Assembly (NCBI GenBank): GCA_948567375.1 | Contig: OX419758.1 | Coordinates: 59,029,001 to 59,093,000, forward strand | Length of the DNA: 64,000 nucleotides | Direction: 5' to 3' | From: Lunularia cruciata | Lineage: Eukaryota > Streptophyta > Marchantiopsida > Lunulariales > Lunulariaceae | Part shown: piece after piece, positions 54,924-64,000 of the stretch | Layout: every line of letters starts with the position of its first letter | How positions within the stretch are numbered: position 1 is the stretch's first letter | Notes under the pieces: generated by a model | What the model was told of the DNA's origin: nothing | Database searches by the model: none | Seen by the model: the letters and a program-made list of their open reading frames with translations, nothing else | Program-made: the position numbers and the translations under genes

Positions 54924-55850
54924 TGTAATACCAATAGGTAGATAGATGATCTAGAGATGAAATTTGGTTTGGTAACATCTAGAAGGATGTTATACATGAT
55001 GGACTAAGTACATAAGCTAGAGGTATCACCAAAAGAGTACTTTTGCTAATGAGCTATAAATCGAAACATGCTTGGAAACTTTAGAAGCAATATCTAAGCA
55101 TATGATCTAGAGGTAAAACTTGGGGTGGTGATATTTGGAAGGATGTTACACATGATGGAGAACATAGTTCAGATAGAGGTATCACCAAAATATCACATCT
55201 ACTAATAGCCAAAGCCAAAATAAGTCTCAAAACTTCAAAGGTAATTTTTGAATTAGGCAAATAAACAAATGAATTAGGCCTCAAAAATGTGTGGATCCCC
55301 CCGCCCCCTCCCCCGCCCCAAAGTAGAGGGAAGGCTGGCCTTCCCTCCCTCTTGGTTTGTCTTGCCAAGAGCTTTCCAATGATATCTCACCCACATGATT
55401 CTAAGAATCCTATAGGAATATTCCTAAAAGTTTCCCTCTTATCAAAGTCTGTTTGCAAAAGCTACACATTTAGAGCTACAGGAGCTGCGGGAGAGTGTGG
55501 AGACAAGAGAGAAGAGGGAGTGACATGAGAAGATATCTATAATTCCTGAAGGCTCTCTAGCATATAGCACTCGAGTGAATAGTCAATTCTCTTCATTTTT
55601 CAATTTTGGTTCCAATGGTACCTAGATTGAAGACTATGGAGAATGGAGTAGAAAGTTATGAGTACTTTTATCTTTTTTAGGGTTTAGAGTGATCATTCCA
55701 CATTGAGAGTGATGGGTTGGGAATTTTCATTTCCAATCTCTTGGTTTTCATGATTAAGTTGCATAAGAATTTAGTTTGAAAATTTGGAGATGGAAATTGA
55801 AAGTTATGAGAGTTTATAGATTTTAGGATTTGGAGAGATTGTTTTCTTAA

Positions 55851-56312
55851 GTGAGTTGGGATGTGAGGAGTTGTGGTTTTGCAGATGTGAGGGGTTGTGG
55901 TTTAGGGGAGATATGGAGCGGAGTATCATGTGTTATTATCATTATTTTTGTGCTAGCCATGGCTACACCTTCCCATGTGGGGTTGCCTAGAGTGACTTTG
56001 GATACACCATGTTTGGTGTGTCACCGATGCTTTACCTCACAAGGGGTAAAGATCCATGTGGGAAGGATGCACAAGGACTATGATTGGACCACTTGGGATG
56101 CCTATGTGAGACAAGCAACCACATCAACAATAATGACACTCTGGATTACGCACGCTTCTTTTATCCCTTTGTTGATTGTTCCAAGGATACCAATCGAGTC
56201 ATGGGAGTGGTTAGCTTCTCAAGCTTGCATTTTGGGGTTATTTGAGACTAGTTTTCCATGTCCACATCTATTCCATAGGCTACCCCGCACACTCCATGAT
56301 GAAGCTAGATAG
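55851..56312 (+). pseudogene. LINE N-terminal region with C2H2 zinc finger
   Basis: CLVCHRCFTSQGVKIHVGRMH at 56010-56072 is a C2H2 finger with spacing CX2CX11HX4H. In R2-type LINEs such fingers bind the target DNA. The protein start is probably the ATG near 55959 (MATPSHVGL). The preceding 55456-55850 looks untranslated. Confidence 0.75.
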
Positions 56313-56406
56313 GATTTTTGCCTACCACTTGATCGTTTGGCACATGATCCCTTGGACGAGTTAGCATGGTTCATATCCCTTTTACTCCCTCGATGGTGTC
56401 TTCATT

Positions 56407-57960
56407 ATGCTAGAGGGGGACATGCAGCGCACAGAGAGGTGGATGCTAGATTTTGTCAAGTCCGAGCGGGGGATTGGGCTGCCTTTCAGGAAGAGTCTGT
56501 TAGGGCTACATGATTTAGGAGACATGCATTGCCATAAGATACCACAAAGTCCACTCTATTATGATGATGTAGGACATTGGGTCAAGCGAGAGAGTTTAGT
56601 GGCACAAGCGCTACATCCTTTGTCTATGGCAAGTCCTACTGATGAGACTATCTCTTCCCTATGCTCACTACATCATATAGCAGTAGAGGGATTACCACTA
56701 GAGGTCTTAGATTATCAGCCTGAGCAGCCTTTATGTCTTGATAGGTCATTTTTTGCACAAGCATTGTGCACTGCTCCTTGCCTTTCCTCATGGGACTTGT
56801 CTGGGATGGTTTATGAGCACCTTAGAGATTACTTCTAGGAAGATCATCCTTCTAGTGGTTTTACCGAGTTGTTTTAGGTGGCTACAATAGTAGCAAGAAG
56901 AGACATTCCTATGTCTATAAGTTGGGTGTTAGGTGCTAGTCGACTTCTCCCGATGGAGAAGGACACGGAGAGCATTAGACCAATTGCCTTTGGAGAGATC
57001 TTTTGTTGTTTGGTCAATCATACCATTGTCCTTCACCATTGTTCTCACTTTTGACAACACCTCAATCCACATCAGTTTGGAGTAGCTACACTTGGAGGAT
57101 GTGAGGCTATATCTTTAGGCATTAGAGCACTCCTAGATATCCATCAGGAGTGGGTCATCCTACAAGTGGATGTTGAGAATGCATTTAATAGCATCTCATG
57201 GGCATCCATCTTTAGAGAGCTTAGGGAGACTGGTGGATCCTTGGCAAGTCTCATTCCTTTTGTGCAGTCTTTTTATGGCTCTCTTGCTTCCTTTTACTAC
57301 CAGCATGGTGGTTCACAGGAGGGAGTCACCGTCTTGGAGTCAGCTATTGGTACTCATTAGGGAGATCCTTTGGGAGGGCCCTTATTTGACATGGCTCACT
57401 TTAGAGCTCTCCTATCTACTACTTTGGCCATGCAAGGTTGTGTATTTCCCTCATTGGCAGATGATACATACATTGTAGGCCCTATAGACCAGATTAGGCA
57501 GGCCTTTGACTACTTGACTACTGAACTACATCTAATAGGCTTGAGAGTCAAGGTGTCAAAGTGTAGGGCATGGTCCCCTTTAGGTATCCCTCCCCACCTT
57601 GAGCTTCTGGAGGGGTGTATCACATCCACAGATGGACTCTGTGTTCTTGGAGTGCCAATAGGATTGAAGGATTTTGTCACATGCTTCTTAGACGTTGCCC
57701 TTGCAGAGGATGTTCTTCATGTGGATGACCTTCCATTATTAGGAGATCCATAGGTGGCATTTGGTATACTCTCCTCTAGTATTGCTCTTCGACCATCCTA
57801 CCTCATCTGCACAATTCTTCTCTCATCGTCCTTCCTTTCACATCTGAGAGCATTTGATGGGAGGATTATGGGAGTCTTTGATGATATTATTGGACCAATG
57901 ACTTTTGAGTGTGTGACAGGGGATTTGGCACATAGATAGACAGCTCTGCCAATGGTGGTG
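56407..57960 (+). pseudogene. LINE reverse transcriptase
   Basis: 56407-56838 is the linker before RT. 56900-57160 reads LLPMEKDTESIRPIAFGEIF, then QFGVATLGGCEAISLGI (early RT blocks). VDVENAFNSISW at about 57166-57200 is the metal-binding block A. GDPLGGPLFDMAHF is block B, and FPSLADDTYIVGP (ADD at 57457-57465) holds the catalytic Asp pair. LGVPIG near 57650 belongs to the thumb-side blocks. A stop lies at 57358-57360 (GTH-stop-GDPL). This RT copies its own RNA at the cut target. Confidence 0.88.
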
Positions 57961-59078
57961 GAGTTGGCTTGCTATCTATGGAGGAGATGGCACCTATAGC
58001 ATTTTTGGGTAGTTGGGCTCTCTCGACATCCCTACTTTCCTCTCGTTTTGTGGTTGTTGATAGGCCAGTTTTGGAGACTATGTGATAGAGGTAGAGGGAG
58101 GATCCTTTTCTCTCCAGGTGTTATTGAGGCAAACAAGAGATATTCTATCCCCACAAGCACGAGAGGATTTTCCGCCTTTTGCTTCACTATCATCAAATTG
58201 GACTAGAGGTTTACAGTCTTCCTTGATGGAGAGATAGTATGAGCATACGCTACATTCTCTCTCAGTCGACTTGTCCATTCCTCAAGCTACTAGAGCACAT
58301 CTTTGCTCTTGCTCTGGCAAGGATGCAGGCTCTTGGATCCTTGCTTGACCATGCATTATGGCATTCCGACTCGCACCAACTACTTTCTCTATAGCGATGA
58401 GGTTTTGCTTAGGTTTGATCCACCCAACTGCATCTTCATTACTCACTTGTGAGTGTAGTTCTACACTAGATGCAGCAGTGGTCCACATGACACGGTGTCC
58501 TTTTGGAGGACAGAGGATAGCTACCCATGATGCCATTAGGGACATAGTGTTTGCTATGGCATGAGAGAGTGGATACTTGGCTTGGATGGAGCATTTGTAT
58601 GCTTTGCAGACAACACGTGTCAAGGTAGACTTATATTTGGTCCAAGATGCTCAGGTGATAGTAGCAGATGTTGTAGTTACAGACCCTACACAAGACACAA
58701 TTTTAGAGGGAGTGATTACCCATCCCCTTGGATGGGAGGCGAGTGCAGCAATAGGTCGCAAAGGTCTCCCACTATAGGAGCATGCAGCGAGGTCACCTCT
58801 TTGTTCCTCTAGCCTTGGAGTTATATGGAGCGATGGATATGGCATTTGACACATTTGTCAGGGAGTGCACAAGAGCTTATCATGTTAGGCGTCATGGGGT
58901 ACCACTCTCACTCTCATACTTTGCAACATATTTTAGACAGCATGTGTACATTGCTCTACAGAGGGCTGTGGTTGGTGCAAACCATAAGAGAGCAATCACA
59001 TTAGGTGAGTTTCTTTGGATGCTCCAATTATGTGTAGACCGTACAACTTGCATAGCTTGGATATTTGAGGTGTGGTAG
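57961..59078 (+). pseudogene. LINE C-terminal knuckle and restriction-like endonuclease
   Basis: 58448-58560 has CECSSTLDAAVVHMTRC followed by PFGGQRIATHDAIRD, the Cys/His knuckle before the endonuclease. 58577-58777 has VDLYLVQDAQVIVADVVVTD, which fits the PD-(D/E)XK-type core (PDL and DVxV strands). 58782-59078 continues the domain in a shifted frame (GHLFVPLALELYGAMDMAFD, HVYIALQRAVV). It would nick target DNA for target-primed reverse transcription. Confidence 0.75.
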
Positions 59079-59459
59079 GGCAGATTTCTCATATAGACTA
59101 TTGGGGCTTAGCCCCATATTACCTTTTTTGGTCTCTCCCTTGTATGGCTTGATGGGGTCTCCCATCCTTTGTTTTTCCTACACGGTCGTCTTTTTCCCAA
59201 GTCTGTTTGACCAACCAGATAGGACTAGGACCAACATGTCACCCATCCAAGCAAGTAATCTAAGGGTGGAGCTTGCTGATAGGTCACCTATCCATGTATC
59301 TAATCCTATGGTGGAGCTTCCTTGGAGGAGATCCTCATTGACTATATAATAAAGAGAAGGTGCTCCTTTGGGACATCGGAGGATTGAGTGTGAAATCTGT
59401 GTTTTTGCTCTTGTATCTTTCTTGAAGAGTTCTCTTGTCCTCAAAGTATTACACTTCTA

Positions 59460-60460
59460 CTCCTACATCAGTTATAGATGATACTTGGGAGCCAGATATT
59501 GGACCCAAGCTTACAAGAAGGGAAAGATGGAGAGTTTGGAGTGTTCTTGAGGAGCTACATGAGTTATTTTTCCTTCAATATTTTGGTGCTCTAAAAGGAC
59601 TTGGTATTCAAATTGAGCTTACAAGTGATACATCAGTTTTTTAATGTCCTTATAGATATAGTGATATCAAGAGAGCATTGATTCAAAGCCAAAGTAGAGA
59701 CCATTTTGAGGTTGGTATGGTAGAGATTTCACACAAAGAGTATGCTTTAGCTATAGTGATGCCAAGCCGAGAAGGATATGCATGACAACTACAAAAATAG
59801 GCAAATATATGGAGATTACCATCCTATCAATTGACAAACTAGGGTTGATTTGTATGTCATGCCTACACCGGAGGAGATCTTTGATATGATTGGGTATGAA
59901 AAGGTCTTCAAGACTTTGGATCTTTGAATAGAATATCATTAGTTGCCGATGCGAGAGGAGGATAAGTCCAAGATAGCATTTTGGGCTATTGATCTTCATG
60001 ATAAAGATGCATTATATTAGTGGAGATTCTCACTATTTTGGGTTAAATAATTTTCCTACCAATTTCAAAGTGTCAAGATCATGGACAAGATCCTAGCTGC
60101 ATTGGGTTTTGCTTGGTGCTATATTAATGACATTTTTGGTCTATAGCACTATTGTAGAGGAGCATAAGAGACATTGGTTGGAGGTGTTTGAGAGATTGAG
60201 ATCTCATGGACTCAAATTACATCCTGGGAAGTGTAGATTCTTTCACAAGCAGGTTGAGTATTTGGATCACACTATCTACCCTAGAAGACGTGGTGTTCAG
60301 CAAACCAAGGTGGAGGTTGTTGCATGTATTCCTCGGCCTATGGATGTCGTAGAGTGTGAGCATTCCTTGCCTTGGCAAACTTTGTTCACTACTATGTTAG
60401 AGGATTTGTGCCATTGCCAAGGCCTTGATGAAGCTGACCAAGCTTACACATGAGTGGTGT
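59460..60460 (+). pseudogene. F reverse transcriptase remnant
   Basis: Begins IELTSDTSVF-stop-CPYRYSDIKRALIQ, then SHKEYALAIVMPSREGYA, YHQLPMREEDKSK, WAIDLHDKDALY-stop-WRFS, FGLNNFPTNF and CYINDI at about 60117-60134. The catalytic YIDD has become YIND (gat to aat at 60126). RSHGLKLHPGKCRFFHKQVE and the DVV block near 60345 follow. The order is that of gypsy RT. Many stops are TAG for Trp or Gln. Confidence 0.85.
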
Positions 60461-60970
60461 TGGGGAGATGAGCAAGAGAGAGCTTTTATAGAGCTCAAGG
60501 AGAGATTGACATCTGCTCTTATTCTTATGAGACCAATTAGAGGATGACCATTCCAAGTTCACACTAATTAGAGTATGTTGGGGCTTGGAGCAATGCTCAC
60601 CCAACGTGATGATGAGGAGAAGGAGTTTGTGGTGGCCTATGCTAGTCATTCCAACAATTCAATGGAGGGGAAGTATAGTTCATATGAGAGAGAGTGCTTG
60701 GTAGTAGAATGGATAATAGCACATTTTTTATGTTACCTATTTGGTAACCCCTTCACTTTCATCATTGATCATCAACCACTAAAGTGGTTGATAGAGTCTG
60801 ACAAGCTTTCAAGGAAGCTTTTATGATAGGCTCTAATTTTATAGGAGTATGATTTCATGATTGTTTACAAACTTGGAATGGTGAACCGTGATGCAAATGG
60901 GTTGAGTAGAAACCATGTCCCAACTAGTAAGATCAGACCAGAGTATGTTTGCAAGGTGAGACAGAGGAAG
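60461..60970 (+). pseudogene. F RNase H remnant
   Basis: ERAFIELKERLTSALIL precedes VHTN-stop-SMLGLGAMLTQRD (RNase H, where TDAS is eroded to TN-stop-S). Then come FVVAYASHS, YSSYERECLVVEW and FTFIIDHQPLKWLIES (the DHxxL block). The 83-codon piece 60575-60826 is open. Confidence 0.88.
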
Positions 60971-62260
60971 AGATGGTGCTAGGTTGGAATGCATCTACCT
61001 TTTTATGTATATTTTTTGAGGCTTTAGTGGTATCTCTCAATATATACTAGAGGAGTTATTGAGGTCATAGATCTAGAAGTGGAGATATTGGTGCAATTCA
61101 GTGACACATTTATGATGATGTCTTAGTGACAAATTATCTTTGCATTGGTATTGTGGATAGTATAGTTGGTACCAAGGAGACAGACTACGTTCTACAATGA
61201 GCCAAGATGCTTAGATTGGAAGGAAAACACCTTCTTTGTGTATAGGAGGATGGTAGAGTGCAAGTAGTATCACTTCCATCTCAAAGACCAAATTGGTCCG
61301 TCATGCTCATGAGGAGTTAGGACATTTTGGAGTAAAGCATACATATAGCTTACTCTAAAGCCAGTATTGGTGGCACATTATGCAGACCAATGTATAGCAA
61401 TTTGTTACCAGATGTGTGGTTTGTGATTGAGTTAGAGCATCATTTAATGCTCTTGTGCCATAATTACACCCATTACCTCTCATGGGATTGGGTTATCGTT
61501 GGAGTTTGGATTTTCCTTGACTTTTACCATCAACTGTGAGACATCATTGGTATTTTTTGGTTATGGTAGAACACATCTCCAAGTGTATTGATTTGGTGGC
61601 ACTTTGTAACAAATCCAATGAGGTACTACTCATTTTTAGATCGGGTTCTTAGTCATTTTGGTGCACTAGTCGAGGTTTTGACTGCTCAAGGTATAGCGTT
61701 CTTGAGGAAGTTTTAGGTTTTGTGTGACAAGGCCTTGATTGATCATCCCATCATACAACCTCCCAAGATCACTCTAAGCCATATGGATTAGCAAAGAGAG
61801 TGGTTCAGACAATGAAGAGAGGATAACATAAGTATGGATTGCAAAGAGGCCACTTGGGAGATTAGGATCTCTAACTACCTTGGTTGGCCATGGGATATTG
61901 GTTCTGTTGGCAAGCCTCCTTAGCATCCTAAATTCTCTCCTTGTGTACTACTTTATAGATGAGATCCAAATTTACCTATAGCCATTCATTGAGATGTTAT
62001 TGTAGTTTTGGACATGGATGATCCAGACATATGGATGAGCACATGTTCTCAACGGGAAGAGATCTTTTGGAGAGTGATGCCAATGGCCTTTGAGAACTTG
62101 GCAATTGCTCAACATAAGGATGCCTTACACTATGTTACTATTTGAGGAGGAGGTTATAGATCCTCATTCTGTTGATTTCATCCAAGTGACTATGTATATT
62201 TATAATAGACTGCACCAATGACACTTGATGTCACTATAGGCCAAACTATCTTGAGAATGT
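60971..62260 (+). pseudogene. F integrase remnant
   Basis: Near 61300 a histidine/cysteine finger is degenerate. 61480-61720 reads DFP, RHHWYFLVMVEHISKCIDLV, then DRVLSHFGALVEVLTAQGIA. The usual D-D-E residues are largely lost (ME for the first Asp, TAQG for SDRG), and KEWVQ-type EWFRQ is near 61800. The tail has WRVMPMAFENLAIAQHKDAL and HPSDYVYIYNRL, the C-terminal beta-barrel. Confidence 0.65.
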
Positions 62261-62389
62261 ATGAGGTTTTTCCTTTTGGAGTCCTCATGTTGGAAGGATG
62301 TGATGGTGTTTTTTGGAAGGATCATGTGCACAATCGTACACCATAACAGCTCCCAAACATTGATGGCACTTGTACGTGTAGGCTTGTGG

Positions 62390-62524
62390 TGTATGTTATG
62401 TGGCTCTTTTGGTAGAGTTGCTACTATGTTGGTGCATGATAGTTGTTTTAGAGGGTGGCATATGGCCTGTTTGACTCCTCCCCTCATGATGGTTCCTCAA
62501 GGATAGTAGTTATGTCCTAGATGT
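62390..62524 (+). pseudogene. F C-terminal PHD finger
   Basis: Reads CMLCGSFGRVATMLVHDSC, then FRGWHMACLTPPLMMVPQG, stop, stop, LCPRC. This is the C4HC3 PHD finger pattern: CX2C, a second pair (His where Cys is usual, then Cys), HX2C and a final CX2C, with the conserved Trp in GWH. The two TAG codons (62504-62509) occupy the GxW positions; at least one is TGG to TAG. PHD fingers read histone H3 tails. It sits after the integrase, where chromoviruses carry a chromodomain. Confidence 0.8.
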
Positions 62525-62690
62525 ACTTGATCTATAGCTAGTTCATCCTTTAAGTGGTATAGATTGCATATAAGCAACTAACAATGGGGCTCAATAACAC
62601 TTAGCCTCTTGATCTTGCACAACATGGAGTATACCACATATTTGGAGTACATGGCTATCAAGAGTTAGAGGGACCTAACCGCCAACTATA

Positions 62691-62706
62691 GGGGGGGGGA
62701 GGGAGG
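62691..62706 (+). promoter_or_regulatory. F polypurine tract
   Basis: Nine G, then agggagg, four bases before the 3' LTR start at 62711. It is the plus-strand primer site. Confidence 0.75.
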
Positions 62707-62710
62707 CCAT

Positions 62711-62912
62711 TGTGGCACTTCATAGTTCATGTATGACTTATGTGTGAGTTGTGCTTTTATAGTATATGATGTTGACAGCAATGTATATTGTGTAACAATG
62801 TATATATGCATGACATCCATCACAATATTTGTAGTGCTGAAGCAAGGTTGCTCAGATGCTAGAGTTGTAGTGGTGATAGTCACAAGTATTTTTATAATTA
62901 CTCGTGTACTAT
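62711..62912 (+). repeat. F 3' LTR, first 202 bp
   Basis: Starts tgtggcacttcatag and matches 32351-32455 and then 33610-33700, skipping the 1.15-kb insert. It is cut by an E LTR at 62913. Confidence 0.75.
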
Positions 62913-63413
62913 TGTAATACAAGTAGCTAGGCATATTATTTGGAGGTGAAAATTGGCTTGGTAACATCTAGAAGGATGTTGTGTACAATGGGCTAAGAAG
63001 ATCAGATAGAGGTGTCACCAAAAGAGTACTTCTACTAATAGGGCAGAAGCAGAAAATAGCCTAAAAACTTTAGAGCCAATTTTGGAGGCCTAAACGGATG
63101 AAATAGGCCTCAAAAATAGGAGGTAGCCCCTCCTCACCTTCCCCTCCAAGGGTAAAAGGGTTGGGAAAAAGGAAAGCCTTTTCCCCTTATGATTTGTCTC
63201 ATTGAGAGATTTCCAATAGTACCTCACCCATACGATTCTGAGCTCCCTACGAGAAGATTCCCTAAAGATTTCCTTTGGTCAAATCCATTTGACCAACTAG
63301 ATAGGACAAGGATTGACATGTCGCCCAGTCAAACAACTAATCCAAGGATGTAGCTTGCTGACAAGTTATCAATATATGTATTTGATCCAAGGGTGGAGCT
63401 TCCTTTGAGGGCT
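62913..63413 (+). repeat. E LTR (copy d), 3' truncated
   Basis: Starts tgtaatacaagtagc and follows the E LTR to ggtggagcttcctttgag. After that, the expected TATA and terminal part are absent. Left flank actat. Single U3 segment, not duplicated. Confidence 0.78.
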
Positions 63414-64000
63414 TTGAGTTGAATATCTCTTTAGTGAAGTAGTTCCTTGTTGATTGAATCATCACCTTTAGAAAATAGTTGGAATGTATTTTTATTTTTC
63501 ATTTTTCATTTTTCATTTTTCAAGTGTGCCATTGAGGATGACACTACTCTCTTTAGGGAGTAGTTCTTACCCAAGAGCTTAAATAGGTAATAGTAAAGAA
63601 GTACAAGCTATGACAGTTCTCTTAAAATCTAGCCATTTCTAACTCATTATACCATGTTTTGATCAACATAGGGTTGTACCACAACATGGTAGTTGGATTT
63701 TTTTTTTTGATTATGAAATCCATTTGATTCATTTGCTATAAATTAGCTTCTCCCTTTTCAAACACATGCGCTTTGGTCTCTAATTTTAGATAGAAAATAT
63801 CAGATACAAGATAAATCCAAAAGAATTCTTCCATACAAGATACATACAAAAAAATTAGACCTCATCACAAAAATCTTGAGTATTTATTTATTTAGTCTTA
63901 ATGTGCTTACTCTATATGTTTGGAGCACTTTGTATGCACTCCTTCACTCCTCAAAAAAGAAAATTACAAACAAAGAACATACAAAGAACAAACAAAGAAC
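63414..64000. other. Unassigned AT-rich tail of the window
   Basis: No gene seen. It contains a short tandem of atttttc (63488-63523, about four to five units) and an acaaagaa repeat at the very end (63965-64000). Frames are short and full of stops. Confidence 0.5.

Larger units (their letters stand above)
55456..59198 (+). mobile_element. R2-like non-LTR retrotransposon (LINE), 3.7 kb
   Basis: Inserted in the E LTR with an 11-bp duplication aagtctgtttg (55445-55455 and 59199-59209). It encodes, in order, a C2H2 finger, a reverse transcriptase, a C-terminal Cys/His knuckle and a restriction-like endonuclease domain. This layout defines the R2/NeSL/CRE type of LINE, not L1 (which has an N-terminal apurinic-type endonuclease). 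The 3' end (cgtctttttccc) has no poly-A. Several frameshifts and stops make it inactive. Confidence 0.85.
54924..59453 (+). mobile_element. Solo E LTR (copy c), split by an R2-like LINE, 5-bp TSD
   Basis: Starts tgtaataccaatagg and ends caaagtattaca, flanked by cttct on both sides (54919-54923 and 59454-59458). The LINE occupies 55456-59198. As in E1, a U3 segment is duplicated in tandem (about 54935-55090 and 55090-55240). A C-rich tract lies at 55297-55319. Confidence 0.9.
32351..62912 (+). mobile_element. F: large Ty3/gypsy element with methyltransferase and PHD finger, heavily nested
   Basis: Inferred single + strand element. The sequence tgtggcactt occurs at 32351 and again at 62711, right after a G-rich polypurine tract, marking the two LTR starts. 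Coding order with insertions removed: gag (49860-50900), protease (51570-51960), C5 methyltransferase (52200-52712 plus 53992-54600), RT (59500-60450), RNase H (60540-60960), integrase (61190-62240), PHD finger (62390-62524). Nested insertions account for about 19 kb, leaving about 11 kb of F. All genes are broken. Linkage of the 5' LTR to gag across 34600-49440 is the weakest part. Confidence 0.65.

Overview
This is plant nuclear DNA made almost entirely of transposable elements. I found no host gene, rRNA gene, functional tRNA gene or CRISPR array. The only long intact reading frame is a 1,608-codon gag-pol at 42833-47659. The element mix suggests a land plant with a large repeat-rich genome: Ty3/gypsy chromoviruses, an Athila/Tat-like gypsy family, a Ty1/copia remnant, an R2-like LINE and a gypsy element with a DNA methyltransferase. 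The last two point away from a typical flowering plant, perhaps to a fern, lycophyte or bryophyte, but that is inference. All boundaries were read by eye and may be off by a few bases.

Layout, left. 1-1491 is the 3' end of a chromovirus (C1, + strand). 1617-7140 is a decayed chromovirus (C2, - strand). 7143-10440 is a copia remnant (- strand) whose LTR carries a long GA microsatellite. 10445-10632 is an LTR fragment of family F. 10633-16871 is a truncated family-A element (A1, - strand). 16872-17108 is a methyltransferase fragment from a second family-F copy. 17109-19003 is unassigned.

Layout, middle. 19004-30328 is family-A copy A2, with a 4-bp target-site duplication (TSD) and a 3.8-kb element D1 nested in its gag. 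30329-32247 is the integrase, chromodomain and 3' LTR of chromovirus E1.

Layout, right. From 32351 to beyond 62912 I infer one large gypsy element, F. It is split by nested insertions: an unknown 1.15-kb segment, a solo A LTR, D2 (itself split by the young intact element A3), two solo E LTRs (one holding a solo A LTR, the other an R2-like LINE), and an E LTR in its 3' LTR. In order, F encodes gag, protease, a cytosine-5 DNA methyltransferase, reverse transcriptase, RNase H, integrase and a PHD finger. About 11 kb of F itself lies in the window.

How the parts relate. A3 is young: its 679-bp LTRs look identical and its frame is open. A1, A2, F, E1, C1, C2 and copia are decayed, largely through TGG-to-TAG, CAG-to-TAG and CGA-to-TGA changes, as expected from deamination of methylated cytosine. 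D1 sits inside an A element and an A element sits inside D2, so A and D were active in overlapping periods. The most unusual items are F (a retroelement coding for both a DNA-methylation writer and a chromatin-reader-like finger), the R2-like LINE, and family D (no LTR, no polymerase, a predicted coiled-coil protein of about 860 residues).
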